A stretch of DNA of 64,000 bases from contig NZ_JFHE01000011.1 in NCBI RefSeq assembly GCF_000698555.1, positions 62,001-126,000 of the forward strand, written 5' to 3'. The translations under genes were made by a program, and so were the position numbers. This document shows positions 50,731 to 60,566 of this stretch, piece after piece. Source of the stretch: Caballeronia grimmiae (GTDB lineage Bacteria; Pseudomonadota; Gammaproteobacteria; Burkholderiales; Burkholderiaceae). Numbering within the stretch: position 1 is the stretch's first letter; each line of letters opens with the position of its first letter. Under the pieces are notes generated by a model, which saw only the letters and a program-made list of their open reading frames with translations, had not been told where the DNA came from and made no database searches.

Positions 50731-51069
50731 CTAAGCCTTTGCCCCGCGAGCCATCCGTTGCAGCGTCGAAGAATCGATTGCGGCGGCGCAAATGCGTACG
50801 GCTTCCTTCAAGGTCCGGGGCCGTCCTTCGCCGAACTGCGATTCGAGCATGGCCAAAGCGCGCACCCGCTCTTCGTTGCCCAGCTTCTCGCCGGTCGCCA
50901 GTTCCAGCACGGAGATGAAGTAGGCGGCGGGCGGGGCTGCGCGCCCGGCAGGTGTGGGATGTGCGGCACGCACGCCATGCGATTCGCCCGCACCGTCGCG
51001 GTGCCCATCGAACGCCGTCCGGCGCAATGCCGGCCGTGCGGTCCAATCCGTTTCGTTTCGACTATTCAT
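50731..51069 (-). CDS. Hypothetical protein
   Basis: The 112-residue protein has a hydrophilic N-terminus and a helical C-terminal part (YFISVLELATGEKLGNEERV, ALAMLESQFGEGRPRTLKEA, VRICAAAIDSSTLQRMARGA) that looks protein-like. No family is recognised. The N-terminal 45 residues are Arg/Ala-rich and the start may be later. Confidence 0.55.
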   Translation of the reverse strand: MNSRNETDWTARPALRRTAFDGHRDGAGESHGVRAAHPTPAGRAAPPAAYFISVLELATGEKLGNEERVRALAMLESQFGEGRPRTLKEAVRICAAAIDSSTLQRMARGAKA

Positions 51070-51148
51070 TGGTCTGATCTTCGCTGAAGTGCCCTGCGCC
51101 CGAAGCGCATCGTCTGTTTAATAGACAGCAAAGATCGTTCCAACCCGC

Positions 51149-52072
51149 TTACGCGCTCGCCTCTTGCGACGATAAAACTGCTTTCGCGACGCGGCATGCA
51201 GCGAGATCCCACGCCGCACAGCCGACCGACTTGAATACCACAGGACGGCCCGAAACGCTGCGTGAAACAAGCGCCGACGCAAGCGGCGTCACTGCACTCC
51301 AATCGACATCCGCAAGAATGTAGTCCCCTGCTTCGTGGCGAGCGCCAGCCGGATCGTCGACATAAAGCTCGCTGGCATGAACGATCGACGGCGCGATTTC
51401 GGCCGCGTCCGCCGTGAATGCGCCCACGCCGATGACGAGCCGAGCCGGGTTCGCCGGCTGCGTATAGACCGGCGTCTTGCTCGTTGTCGCCGTAATCACG
51501 ACGTCGATCGAATCGGGCACCGACCCGTGCTCCAGCGGTTCCATATTGGCGGACAACCCCGCGTTCTCCTCGAAGAACACGCCCGCGCGGCCTGGCCGCG
51601 AGCCGAGAACATGGATGCGCGCTTCGGGATAAAGACTCGCAAGCGCCTCGACATGATGCGCGGCCTGTTTGCCGGTACCGATAACGAGCACTGCCCGAGG
51701 CGCTTGTGCGGCGAGCGTGCGAATGGCAAGCATGGATACCGCGGCGGTACGGCGGCCCGTGACGGTCGGACCGTCCAGCATGAACTGCAGCGCACCGGTT
51801 GCAGCATCGAATGCGCTGACCTGCCCGTGTATCGTCGGCAAGCCCAGCGCGCCATTGCCGGGGCACACGTTGACGAGCTTGTGCATGGCGATATCGGCGG
51901 CGGACGCGGGCATCGACAACATCACGCCGCCGTGCGCGAGCGGCACGACCATGCGCTCAGGACTGACGATGCGGCCCGCCGTGTAATCGAGCATGGTCGC
52001 GGCCAAGGTGTCGACGAGGCGATCGTAAGGCAATAGGCGCGCGGTTTGCACTGCATCGAACGTGTCGGTCAT
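51149..52072 (-). CDS. Ornithine cyclodeaminase-family reductase, probably delta-1-pyrroline-2-carboxylate reductase
   Basis: The 307-residue protein has a Rossmann fold with VLVIGTGKQAAHHVEALASL, a substrate-binding N-terminal part (IVSPERMVVPLAHGGVMLSM, MHKLVNVCPGN) and LVIGVGAFTADAAEIAP. Members closest in pattern reduce pyrroline-2-carboxylate or piperideine-2-carboxylate in hydroxyproline or D-lysine breakdown. Substrate choice is inferred; no related pathway genes are adjacent. Confidence 0.85.
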   Translation of the reverse strand: MTDTFDAVQTARLLPYDRLVDTLAATMLDYTAGRIVSPERMVVPLAHGGVMLSMPASAADIAMHKLVNVCPGNGALGLPTIHGQVSAFDAATGALQFMLDGPTVTGRRTAAVSMLAIRTLAAQAPRAVLVIGTGKQAAHHVEALASLYPEARIHVLGSRPGRAGVFFEENAGLSANMEPLEHGSVPDSIDVVITATTSKTPVYTQPANPARLVIGVGAFTADAAEIAPSIVHASELYVDDPAGARHEAGDYILADVDWSAVTPLASALVSRSVSGRPVVFKSVGCAAWDLAACRVAKAVLSSQEASA

Positions 52073-52273
52073 CGTGAGTCGCCTCTCTGAGTTTTAGCGC
52101 CAAGCGCCGCAATATTCTAACGGCGCACGAACGCGTGTCATAAAGCGCGAGCGTTTCTACAATGGACGAATCGATTGCGGCGTCATACGACTGCAACGCC
52201 ATGCGGTCATAATCGGCCGTCCCGCGCCGCCTCACGAACGACCGCGCGAACCAGATGCATTCCGGAGCACGAC

Positions 52274-53170
52274 ATGAACATGACGGACAAACAGCGCCGT
52301 TTTCACGCCGACCTGATCGACAGCTACGACGAAGAGTTCGAGATGGAGATCGACGACCGCTTGATGGACGGCGAAGCGGCCTTCTCCGATGAAGAACGGG
52401 CGATCCGCAAGACCTATTTCCGCGAGCTTTTTCGCTTGCAAGGCGAACTCGTCAAGTTGCAGGACTGGGTCGTACACACGGGGCACAGGCTCGTCGTCAT
52501 CTTCGAGGGACGCGACGCCGCAGGCAAAGGCGGCGCAATCAAACGCATTACGCAGCGGCTCAATCCGCGTGTATGCCGCGTCGCTGCGCTGCCTGCGCCG
52601 AACAACCGCGAGCGTACGCAATGGTATTTCCAGCGTTATGTGTCGCACCTGCCGGCTGGCGGCGAGATCGTGTTGTTCGATCGAAGCTGGTACAACCGCG
52701 CGGGCGTCGAACGCGTGATGCATTTCTGCACCGACGAAGAGTACGAAGAATTCTTTCGTTCAGTGCCGGAGTTCGAGAAGATGCTGGTGCGCAGCGGCAT
52801 TCAGATCATCAAGTACTGGTTTTCGATTACCGACGATGAACAGGAAGTGCGCTTTCAGGCGCGCATCGAAGATCCGTTGAAGCAGTGGAAGCTCAGCCCG
52901 ATGGATCTCGAAAGCCGCCGCCGATGGGAAGCCTATACGGCCGCGAAGGAAGTCATGCTGCAACGCTCGCACATACCGGAAGCGCCATGGTGGGTGGTGC
53001 AGGCCGTCGACAAGAAGCGCGCACGCCTCAACTGCATTCATCACCTGTTGAGTCAGGTGCCGTATCACGAGATCGAGCATTCTTCGATACAACTGCCCGA
53101 GCGGGTATTCAATCCCGATTATTTACGCCAGCCCGTGCCGCAGGAGATGTACGTTCCCGAAGTCTATTGA
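52274..53170 (+). CDS. ppk2: Polyphosphate kinase 2
   Basis: The 298-residue enzyme uses polyphosphate to phosphorylate nucleotides. Motifs: Walker A VIFEGRDAAGKGGAIKRITQ, Walker B IVLFDRSWYNRAGVERVMHF, and lid/substrate segments YWFSITDDEQEVRFQARIED and PWWVVQAVDKKRARLN. It is a one-domain class I type PPK2. ATG 52274 has GGAG 7 nt upstream; the preceding frame is not coding. Confidence 0.95.
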   Translation: MNMTDKQRRFHADLIDSYDEEFEMEIDDRLMDGEAAFSDEERAIRKTYFRELFRLQGELVKLQDWVVHTGHRLVVIFEGRDAAGKGGAIKRITQRLNPRVCRVAALPAPNNRERTQWYFQRYVSHLPAGGEIVLFDRSWYNRAGVERVMHFCTDEEYEEFFRSVPEFEKMLVRSGIQIIKYWFSITDDEQEVRFQARIEDPLKQWKLSPMDLESRRRWEAYTAAKEVMLQRSHIPEAPWWVVQAVDKKRARLNCIHHLLSQVPYHEIEHSSIQLPERVFNPDYLRQPVPQEMYVPEVY

Positions 53171-53176
53171 TGAACC

Positions 53177-53398
53177 TTAGCAGCAGTGACGGCAGGCAAT
53201 GGATTCGATTGCCTGTCCGCGCTCACGATGCACTGCCTGACGCGCGACGAACTGATATGCGTGCTGCGAACCTCTAAGCAGCATCACGAACATGACTTGC
53301 GCGAGATTGAAGTCGAGCGTGACCATGAGCCGCATGAGCAGCAGCAAAGGCAGCACGACGGCAGGTTGATAGATTTGTCTTGCGATCAAGGCTCTCAT
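53177..53398 (-). CDS. Small putative membrane protein
   Basis: The 73-residue frame (MRALIARQIYQPAVVLPLLL) has a hydrophobic stretch to about residue 40 (LMVTLDFNLAQVMFVMLL) and a basic, Cys-ending C-terminus (SIACRHCC). GGAG is 6 nt upstream of the ATG. It lies after the opcM terminator on the same strand. No family is recognised. Confidence 0.5.
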   Translation of the reverse strand: MRALIARQIYQPAVVLPLLLLMRLMVTLDFNLAQVMFVMLLRGSQHAYQFVARQAVHRERGQAIESIACRHCC

Positions 53399-53505
53399 TG
53401 GCGGCTCCCATTCCCATGACTTGTATTCTATGGATCGGAGCGATGCCGATAAATGGGCCGCAAGTGAAGACATATGTTCCTTGAAGCGAACAATCGCGGT
53501 CAGAA

Positions 53506-53533
53506 ACAAAAAGGCCCCGCATTCAGCGGGGCC
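53506..53533 (-). terminator. Rho-independent terminator of the ceo operon
   Basis: GGCCCCGC-TGAAT-GCGGGGCC followed by TTTTTG on the minus strand, about 12 nt after the opcM stop. Confidence 0.85.
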
Positions 53534-53544
53534 AAAGACCGGCA

Positions 53545-55053
53545 TCAGTTCTTCGCGAGACTCGGTTCGGGAACCGGCGTGGGCATCGCATCGCCCCATC
53601 CGCCGCCAAGCGCGCGTATCAGGTTCACCGTCGATACCGCCTGCGTCCCCGCAAGCTGAACGGCCACGCGCTGCGACTGCAACACGGTGCGCTCCGCGTC
53701 GATCACATCGAGGTAATTCACCGCGCCTTCCGTGTACTGCCTGCGTGAAAGCTGCGCGGCGCGCACCGATGCGTTCACCGCATCCGCCTGCGTCGTGGTC
53801 TGCGTTTCGAGGATGCGCAAGTCCGACAGGTTGTCTTCGACTTCACGGAACGCCACCAGCACTTGCTGACGATAATTCGCCACGTCCTCTTCATAAATGG
53901 CGCGCGCATTCGCGAGATTGCCCTTGCGACGCCCGCCATCGAAGATCGGCAGATTGAGCATCGTGCCCGCGAACGGCCCGAGAAGGAACGTGCGGCTCGA
54001 CCAGTTGAAGAGATCGCCGAGCGTCGCCGATTCGAAGCCGCCCGATCCCGTCAAGGTCAACGACGGAAAGAACGCCGCCTTTGCCACGCCGATGCGCGCA
54101 TTCGCTGCGGCCATGGACCGCTCCGCTGCAGCGATATCCGGACGGCGTTCGAGCAACGACGAAGGCAAGCCCGGCGGCAAGCGCACCGTCACCGGCTTGA
54201 GCGGGTTGGCGGCCATCGTGAATTGCGCGGGTGCCTTGCCGAGCAGTACCGCAAGACCATGCTCCGATGCCGCGCGCAAGCGTTGCACCGTCATCGCATC
54301 GGAACGAGCGGTCGCCAGTTCGGAGCGCGCACGCGCGACGTCGAGCTCGCTGATATCGCCTTCCGCGAAGCGCCGCTGCACGAGTTTGAGCGCTTCTTCA
54401 CGCAGGGTCACGGTGCGCGCGAATACATCGGCTTCCGCATCCAGCTCGCGAAGATTGAAGTAGTTCTGCGCGACATCCGCCTGCAATGCAAGCTGCACGG
54501 AACGGAACAACGCCTGGCTCTGTTCCGTGTCCGCGTTGGCCGCCTGCACCGAGTTCGAGACGCGGCCGAATAGATCGACTTCATACGACACGCTCGCTTG
54601 CGCGCGCCACAACGTCTGCGCCGGAACGTTCCCGTCGGGCGGCAGGAACTGCGAGGCTGGCGAGAACTTCTCGCGTGTCGGACCGAAGCCTGCATCGAGC
54701 GTCGGAAAGAGGCCTGCACGCGCCGTCTGATTGATTGCGCGCGATTCCTTCACGCGCGCCGCCGCAGCCTTCAGATTCTGATTGGCATCTTGCGCCTGAC
54801 GTTCGAGATCGTTGAGCGTGGGGTCGTCGAACACGGTCCACCACTCGCCGCGCAGCATTTCTTCCGAAGGCTGCGCGGTCTTCCACGTACCCGCTTCCGA
54901 TGGCGACAGCGTCGGGGTTTCCTTGTAAGCAGCCGGCGGATTCACATCGGGCTTTTCATAGGTCGGGGCAAGCGAACATCCCGCGACCACGAGCAGCGAC
55001 GCCATCAATGCAGGCAAGCCCAACCATCGTTTCATTAGCGACTTATTCATCAT
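53545..55053 (-). CDS. opcM: RND efflux outer-membrane channel, OpcM/OprM (NodT) family
   Basis: The 502-residue lipoprotein has a signal peptide with lipobox VAGC (Cys at residue 26), then two TolC-like repeats: DDPTLNDLERQAQDANQNLK, ARAGLFPTLDAGFGPTREKF, FAEGDISELDVARARSELAT, PGLPSSLLERRPDIAAAERS and YTEGAVNYLDVIDAERTVLQ. It forms the outer-membrane exit of the pump. It starts 6 nt after ceoB stops; ATG 55053 follows GAGGTGG. Confidence 0.93.
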   Translation of the reverse strand: MMNKSLMKRWLGLPALMASLLVVAGCSLAPTYEKPDVNPPAAYKETPTLSPSEAGTWKTAQPSEEMLRGEWWTVFDDPTLNDLERQAQDANQNLKAAAARVKESRAINQTARAGLFPTLDAGFGPTREKFSPASQFLPPDGNVPAQTLWRAQASVSYEVDLFGRVSNSVQAANADTEQSQALFRSVQLALQADVAQNYFNLRELDAEADVFARTVTLREEALKLVQRRFAEGDISELDVARARSELATARSDAMTVQRLRAASEHGLAVLLGKAPAQFTMAANPLKPVTVRLPPGLPSSLLERRPDIAAAERSMAAANARIGVAKAAFFPSLTLTGSGGFESATLGDLFNWSSRTFLLGPFAGTMLNLPIFDGGRRKGNLANARAIYEEDVANYRQQVLVAFREVEDNLSDLRILETQTTTQADAVNASVRAAQLSRRQYTEGAVNYLDVIDAERTVLQSQRVAVQLAGTQAVSTVNLIRALGGGWGDAMPTPVPEPSLAKN

Positions 55054-55058
55054 CCACC

Positions 55059-58000
55059 TCATTGCGCTTCGTACGAAGCACCGATACCGCGCATCTGCGG
55101 ATGCGTGCCGTGCTTGTCCGTCACATGTTCCGTGCGGCTCAGTTTGCGCAGGATCACGTAGAACACCGGCGTCAGCATCAAACCGAAGAGCGTTACGCCG
55201 AGCATGCCGAAGAACACGGCAACGCCCATCGCGTGACGCATCTCCGAGCCCGCACCCGACGACAACACGAGCGGCACCACGCCCATGATGAACGCGATGG
55301 ATGTCATCAGAATCGGACGCAGACGCAAGCGGCTCGCTTCGATCGCAGCCTGCACGATCGAACGTCCCTGCATCTCCAGCTCGCGTGCGAACTCCACGAT
55401 AAGAATGGCGTTCTTCGCCGACAAGCCCACGAGCACCATCAAGCCGATCTGCGTGAAGATGTTGTTGTCACCATCCGTGAGCCATACGCCGAGCAGCGCG
55501 GAGAGAATGCTCATCGGCACGATGAGGATCACCGCGAGCGGCAACGTCAGGCTTTCATACAACGCGGCGAGCACGAGGAACACGAGCAGCACGCTGATCG
55601 GGAACACCCACAGTGCAGCGTTGCCCGCGAGAATCTGCTGATACGTGAGGTCCGTCCATTCGAACTTGATCCCGCGCGGCAGTACTTCAGCCGCAATGCG
55701 TTCCGCAGCCGCCTGTGCCTGGCCCGACGAATATCCCGGCGCAGGACCGCCGTTGATATCGGCTGCCGTGTAGCCGTTGTAACGCACCACCATTTCCGGG
55801 CCGTACGTCGGCGATACCTTCACGAGCGACGAAAGCGGCACCATGTCCCCGTTCGCGTTGCGCGTCTTCAGCAAGCCGATGTCTTCGGGATTCGCACGGA
55901 ACGGCGCATCGGCCTGCACACGCACCTGGTACACGCGTCCAAAGCGGTTGAAGTCGTTGACATACAGCGAGCCGAGATAGACCTGCATCGTGTCGAAGAC
56001 ATCCGTCACCGAAACGCCCAGTTGCTTCGCTTTCACGCGATCCAGATCCACGTTCAGTTGCGGCACGTTGATCTGATAGCTCGAGAACGTCGGCCCGAGT
56101 TCCGGCGTCTGCGATGCGCGCTTGATGAACGCCTGCGTGGCATCGGCGAGCGCCGCATAGCCGAGCGCGCCGCGATCTTCGAGCTGCATCTTGAAGCCGC
56201 CGAGCGTGCCGAGACCGAGCACTGGCGGCGGCGGGAACACGGCGATGAACGAGCCCTTGATGCCCGCATACTTCTGATTCAACGCACCGGCAATGGCATT
56301 GGCCGACAGCGATTTGTCATGCACGCGGTCCTTGAACGGCTTGAGCGTGACGAAGACAATGCCCGCGCTCGAAGAATTCGTGAAGCCGTTCACCGACAGG
56401 CCCGGAAATTCCACCGCGCTTTCCACGCCCGGCTGCTTCAGCGCGATGTCGCTCATCTGGCGGATCACGCCTTCGGTGCGATCGAGCGATGCGCCGTTCG
56501 GCAACTGTGCGAAGCTGATCAGATACTCCTTGTCCTGCGCGGGCACGAAGCCGCCCGGCACGAGCTTGCCCATCAGCACCGCACCGCCGAGCAGCACCGC
56601 ATACACGACCATCATGATCGCCTTGCGGTTGATGACGCGAGTGACGCCCTTGCCGTACGCGTCCGAGCCGCGATGAAAGACCTTGTTGAAGCCGCGGAAG
56701 AAGCCGCCGAACACGCGATCCATTCCACGCGTAAGCCAGTCCTTCGGCTCATCGTGGCCCTTCAGAAGAAGCGCTGCGAGCGCCGGCGACAGCGTCAGCG
56801 AGTTGAACGCGGAGATCACCGTCGAGATCGCGATGGTCATCGCGAACTGCTTGTAGAACTGCCCCGTCAAACCGGACATGAACGCGAGCGGCACGAACAC
56901 GGCAACGAGCGTCAGGGCAATCGCGATGATCGGCCCGCTCACTTCGCGCATCGCCTGATACGTGGCATCTCGCGCCGACAAGCCCGCTTCGATATTGCGC
57001 TCGACGTTTTCCACGACGACGATCGCATCGTCGACCACGATACCGATCGCGAGCACCATGCCGAACAGCGACAGCGCGTTGATCGAGAAGCCGAACGCAA
57101 GCAACAGCGAGAATGTCCCGACGATCGACACCGGCACAGCAAGCAGCGGAATGATTGAAGCACGCCACGTTTGCAGGAACACGATCACCACCAGCACGAC
57201 GAGCGCAATCGCTTCGACGAGCGTATGAATGACCGCCTCGATACTGGAGCGCACGAATTGCGTCGGGTCATAGACGATCTGATACTCGAGACCCGCGGGC
57301 ATGTCGGCCTGCAGTTCCTTCATCGTCTTGCGCACTTCGTCGGAGATCTGAAGCGAGTTCGCGCCCGGTTGCTGATTGATTGCGATTGCCACGGCCGACT
57401 TGTTGTCGAGCAGCGAGCGCAAGCCGTATTCGGATGCCGCGAGTTCGACGCGCGCGACATCGCTGAGATGCGTGACCGCGCCATCCGGCGAAGTCTTCAG
57501 CACGATGTCGCGAAACTCCGACTCGTTCTGCAAGCGGCCGCGCGCATTCACGTTCAACTGAAGCGGCACGTTGGGCAGCGTCGGCGAACCGCCGATCACG
57601 CCAGCCGCAACCTGCACGTTCTGCTCGCGGATCGCGTTGACGACATCAGTCGCCGTCATGCCGCGCTGCGCGACCTTTTGCGGATCGAGCCAGACGCGCA
57701 TCGAATAATCGCCCGAGCCCCACAACTGCACTTCACCCACGCCGGCGATACGTTCGAGCCGATCCTTGACGTTGATGAGCGCGTAGTTGCGCAAATACGT
57801 CATGTCGTAGCGGCCGTTCGGCGAGTTCAGGTGAACCACCATCGTGAGCGTCGGCGATGACTTGATCGTCGTCACGCCGAGCCGCTGCACGTCCTGCGGC
57901 AAACGCGGCAGCGCCTGATTCACGCGGTTCTGCACGAGCTGCGTGTTCTTATCGGGATCGGTGCCGAGCTTGAACGTGACGGTCGTCGTGAGATTGCCGT

Positions 58001-58259
58001 CGCTGTTCGCCTGCGACTGCATGTACAGCATGTCTTCGACGCCGTTGATCTGCTCTTCGAGCGGCGAAGCCACGGTCTCCGCAATCACCTTCGGGTTCGC
58101 GCCGGGATACTGCGCATGCACGACGACCGATGGCGGCACGACTTCCGGATACTCGGAGATCGGCAGCTTGAACATCGCGATGATGCCCGCCAGCAGCACG
58201 ACCACCGACAACACGCCCGCAAAGATCGGGCGGTCGATGAAGAATTTGGATATGTTCAT
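55059..58259 (-). CDS. ceoB: RND efflux inner-membrane transporter, CeoB/MexB type
   Basis: The 1066-residue HAE1 pump opens MNISKFFIDRPIFAGVLSVV and shows GAVTHLSDVARVELAASEYG, the proton-relay Asp pair in AIGIVVDDAIVVVENVERNI, ALTLVAVFVPLAFMSGLTGQ, and the C-terminal GLSAKNAILIVEFARELEMQ. It exports drugs driven by the proton gradient. Gene order llpE-ceoA-ceoB-opcM matches the salicylate-inducible ceo operon of Burkholderia cenocepacia. Confidence 0.95.
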   Translation of the reverse strand: MNISKFFIDRPIFAGVLSVVVLLAGIIAMFKLPISEYPEVVPPSVVVHAQYPGANPKVIAETVASPLEEQINGVEDMLYMQSQANSDGNLTTTVTFKLGTDPDKNTQLVQNRVNQALPRLPQDVQRLGVTTIKSSPTLTMVVHLNSPNGRYDMTYLRNYALINVKDRLERIAGVGEVQLWGSGDYSMRVWLDPQKVAQRGMTATDVVNAIREQNVQVAAGVIGGSPTLPNVPLQLNVNARGRLQNESEFRDIVLKTSPDGAVTHLSDVARVELAASEYGLRSLLDNKSAVAIAINQQPGANSLQISDEVRKTMKELQADMPAGLEYQIVYDPTQFVRSSIEAVIHTLVEAIALVVLVVIVFLQTWRASIIPLLAVPVSIVGTFSLLLAFGFSINALSLFGMVLAIGIVVDDAIVVVENVERNIEAGLSARDATYQAMREVSGPIIAIALTLVAVFVPLAFMSGLTGQFYKQFAMTIAISTVISAFNSLTLSPALAALLLKGHDEPKDWLTRGMDRVFGGFFRGFNKVFHRGSDAYGKGVTRVINRKAIMMVVYAVLLGGAVLMGKLVPGGFVPAQDKEYLISFAQLPNGASLDRTEGVIRQMSDIALKQPGVESAVEFPGLSVNGFTNSSSAGIVFVTLKPFKDRVHDKSLSANAIAGALNQKYAGIKGSFIAVFPPPPVLGLGTLGGFKMQLEDRGALGYAALADATQAFIKRASQTPELGPTFSSYQINVPQLNVDLDRVKAKQLGVSVTDVFDTMQVYLGSLYVNDFNRFGRVYQVRVQADAPFRANPEDIGLLKTRNANGDMVPLSSLVKVSPTYGPEMVVRYNGYTAADINGGPAPGYSSGQAQAAAERIAAEVLPRGIKFEWTDLTYQQILAGNAALWVFPISVLLVFLVLAALYESLTLPLAVILIVPMSILSALLGVWLTDGDNNIFTQIGLMVLVGLSAKNAILIVEFARELEMQGRSIVQAAIEASRLRLRPILMTSIAFIMGVVPLVLSSGAGSEMRHAMGVAVFFGMLGVTLFGLMLTPVFYVILRKLSRTEHVTDKHGTHPQMRGIGASYEAQ

Positions 58260-58290
58260 GACGAGTTCTTTCCGTTGCGGATCACGCGAA

Positions 58291-59487
58291 TCACTGCGCC
58301 GATGCCGTCTTCACGACGGGCGCATCGCCGCTGTTGTTCATCGCGACACCGTTGGCTTTGACGACATCGTTCGGACGCACGCGCTGCAATCCGTTCACGA
58401 CGATGCGTTCGCCCGCTTCCAGTCCCTTCGCAATCACGCGCAAGCCGTCATGTGTCTGACCGAGCGTGACTTCGCGATACTGCACGCGGTTGTCCTTGTC
58501 GACGACCATCACGAACTTCTTGTCCTGATCGGTGCCGATGGCGGCATCGTCGACGAGCACGGCCGGGTGAGGCGTGCCGCCGCCCACTTTGATGCGTGCG
58601 TACAGCCCCGGCAGGAGCGAGCCGTCCGGGTTGTTGAAGCGCGCACGCACGCGGATCGTGCCGGATGTCGTATCGAGGCGGTTATCGACGGAATCGACGA
58701 CGCCTTCGCGTGAATAACCGTCTTCGTTGGCAAGCCCGAGCGACACCGGCACGGTGTGGCCCGCGTCGCGGCCGAGATAGCGCAGATAGGTTTGTTCGTC
58801 GACATCGAACGATGCATAGATCGGCGAGACCGACACCAGCGTCGTCAGCAAGGGCGCATTGCCGCCCGTCGATACGATGTTCCCCACCGTCAGTTCCGCA
58901 CGCGACACACGGCCCGATACCGGCGCGGTGATGCGCGTATAGGCAAGATTGATCTTCGCGGTCTCGACGGCGGCTTGCGCAGCCTTCAGGTTGGCGACGG
59001 CCTCGCGAGCGGCGTTTTGCTTCTCGTCGTAATCGCGCTTGGCGATCGCGTTATCCGTGAGCAGACGTTCGGCGCGCGCGGCGTCCGTCGATGTGTAGCC
59101 ATTGCGCGCCTGCGCCGCCGCGAGTTGCGCTTGCGCGCGGTCCACTTCGGCTACATAGGGACGCGGATCGATCGTGAACAGCGGATCACCCTTCTTCACG
59201 AGCGCGCCATCCTTGAAATGCACCGCGACGATCGTGCCGGGCACGAGCGGGCGAATGTCCACGTGGTCCACCGCTTCCAGCCTGCCCGAGTAGCTTTGCC
59301 AGTCGGTGATGGTCTTCGAGATGACGGTCGCGACATCGACTTCGGTGGCAGTGGGGCTATGCGCTGCAGCTTTGGCTTCGTTGATCGCCGCGTCGCCGTG
59401 GCCGCGCCAGGCGGTATAGCCGCCCGCGCCTGCGATGACCAACGCAGCGCCTAGCGCGGCGTAGATGCGTTTGCGAGTGAAGAACAT
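58291..59487 (-). CDS. ceoA: RND efflux periplasmic adaptor, CeoA/MexA type
   Basis: The 398-residue adaptor has an N-terminal membrane anchor (IYAALGAALVIAGAGGYTAW), a lipoyl/barrel part (YSGRLEAVDHVDIRPLVPGT, DGALVKKGDPLFTIDPRPY), a helical hairpin (about 100-170) and a beta-barrel (DGSLLPGLYARIKVGGG). It links the CeoB pump to OpcM. It follows llpE by 55 bp. Confidence 0.94.
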   Translation of the reverse strand: MFFTRKRIYAALGAALVIAGAGGYTAWRGHGDAAINEAKAAAHSPTATEVDVATVISKTITDWQSYSGRLEAVDHVDIRPLVPGTIVAVHFKDGALVKKGDPLFTIDPRPYVAEVDRAQAQLAAAQARNGYTSTDAARAERLLTDNAIAKRDYDEKQNAAREAVANLKAAQAAVETAKINLAYTRITAPVSGRVSRAELTVGNIVSTGGNAPLLTTLVSVSPIYASFDVDEQTYLRYLGRDAGHTVPVSLGLANEDGYSREGVVDSVDNRLDTTSGTIRVRARFNNPDGSLLPGLYARIKVGGGTPHPAVLVDDAAIGTDQDKKFVMVVDKDNRVQYREVTLGQTHDGLRVIAKGLEAGERIVVNGLQRVRPNDVVKANGVAMNNSGDAPVVKTASAQ

Positions 59488-59542
59488 GATGAAAGGCTCC
59501 GGTTGCGTTGAGATTGTTTTTTTATGGTGCTCGGCTTAGCGC

Positions 59543-60361
59543 TTATTTGGTGCGCGCAAGCCGCTTCCTGAAGAAAGCGACGACATCGGCCAATGCGTCG
59601 GGATGCGCGGCAAGCGCCTGATGCGATGCCTTGCAATGCCGCGTCACTTCGGTGGGCACGCCCGCCGAGATCAGTTCCGCTGCGTACTTTTCAGCCTCGA
59701 TGTGCAGCAGGTCATGCTCGGCGCTCGCGATCAATGCAGGAGGCAGGCCAGCAAGACGACGCGATTCGAGCGGCGCCGCATACGGATGCAAACGTTGCGA
59801 CGGATTCGGCAGGTAAGCGCGATAACAGCGCGCGCATTCGCTCAGTTCGAGATCCGGGCACAGCACCTTGCGCTCATCGGCGACGCGCGTCATGCTCGGA
59901 TCGAGCAGCGGCGCGAGCAGCACTTGCGCCGACATGCGAATGTCGCCGCGATCGCGTGCAATGGCAGCGACACATGTCGCGAGATTGCCGCCCGCATCGT
60001 GGCCCGCCACGCCCACTCGCTGCGGGTCCGCACGTTGAGCGCGGGCATGCGCCACGGCCCATTGCGCCGCGCGATAGCCGTCCTCGGGCGCGGCCGGAAA
60101 CGGATACTGCGGCGCCAGCGAATAAGCCACCGACACGACCCAAGCGGGCGTATCGCGTGCGATGGTCGCGGCTGCGATGTCGGCATCGTCGAGCGTGCCG
60201 CTTGTAAAACCACCGCCATGAAAATAGAGGACGATGGGCAGGACGGTGCCGTCCGACGCGGGGCGATAGCTGCGCAGCATGATGGGCTGCACATGGCCCG
60301 CAATGCGCACCTCTTCGATGCACAGTCTCGGTCCTTGCTCCAAATCCAGCAGTGATGCCAT
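59543..60361 (-). CDS. llpE: LlpE-like alpha/beta hydrolase (HSL family) with altered nucleophile
   Basis: The 272-residue protein has the oxyanion-hole motif LYFHGGGFTSGTLDDADI and SLAPQYPFPAAPEDGYRAAQ of the HSL family. The expected nucleophile motif GDSAGG reads GHDAGGNLA, so the Ser position is Asp. The C-terminal Asp/His region (ASAEHDLLHIEAE, CKASHQALAAHPDAL) is present. It heads the ceo operon, as llpE does in B. cenocepacia. Esterase activity is doubtful. ATG 60361 has GGAAA upstream. Confidence 0.88.
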   Translation of the reverse strand: MASLLDLEQGPRLCIEEVRIAGHVQPIMLRSYRPASDGTVLPIVLYFHGGGFTSGTLDDADIAAATIARDTPAWVVSVAYSLAPQYPFPAAPEDGYRAAQWAVAHARAQRADPQRVGVAGHDAGGNLATCVAAIARDRGDIRMSAQVLLAPLLDPSMTRVADERKVLCPDLELSECARCYRAYLPNPSQRLHPYAAPLESRRLAGLPPALIASAEHDLLHIEAEKYAAELISAGVPTEVTRHCKASHQALAAHPDALADVVAFFRKRLARTK

Positions 60362-60454
60362 GGTTATTTCCGTGCACAGCCCTGATTGCAAGGCCGTCAC
60401 GCATGAGTTGCGATGGTCCGAATTCTGGAGTCCGCGCCTTTTTTAATAAATGCC

Positions 60455-60487
60455 TATAATCCGGCAACACAATTCGGTCGCCCCGAA
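60455..60487 (+). promoter_or_regulatory. ceoR promoter element and LysR-type operator
   Basis: In the 205-bp gap between llpE and ceoR a TATAAT lies at 60455-60460. TTCGG-TCGCC-CCGAA (60473-60487) is a perfect inverted repeat containing the T-N11-A LysR box. CeoR binding is inferred. Confidence 0.65.
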
Positions 60488-60566
60488 CAATCATCGCTTA
60501 AGCTCCCGGCGATTTTCTTAGCCAGCCGCTTAATTCCCTGCCTCTATAAGCATCGAAGGTACGAAA

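Noticed and set aside
54900..57158. 752-codon plus-strand open frame
   Set aside because: It is antisense to the RND pump gene; the product is dominated by Arg, His and Glu without any motif.
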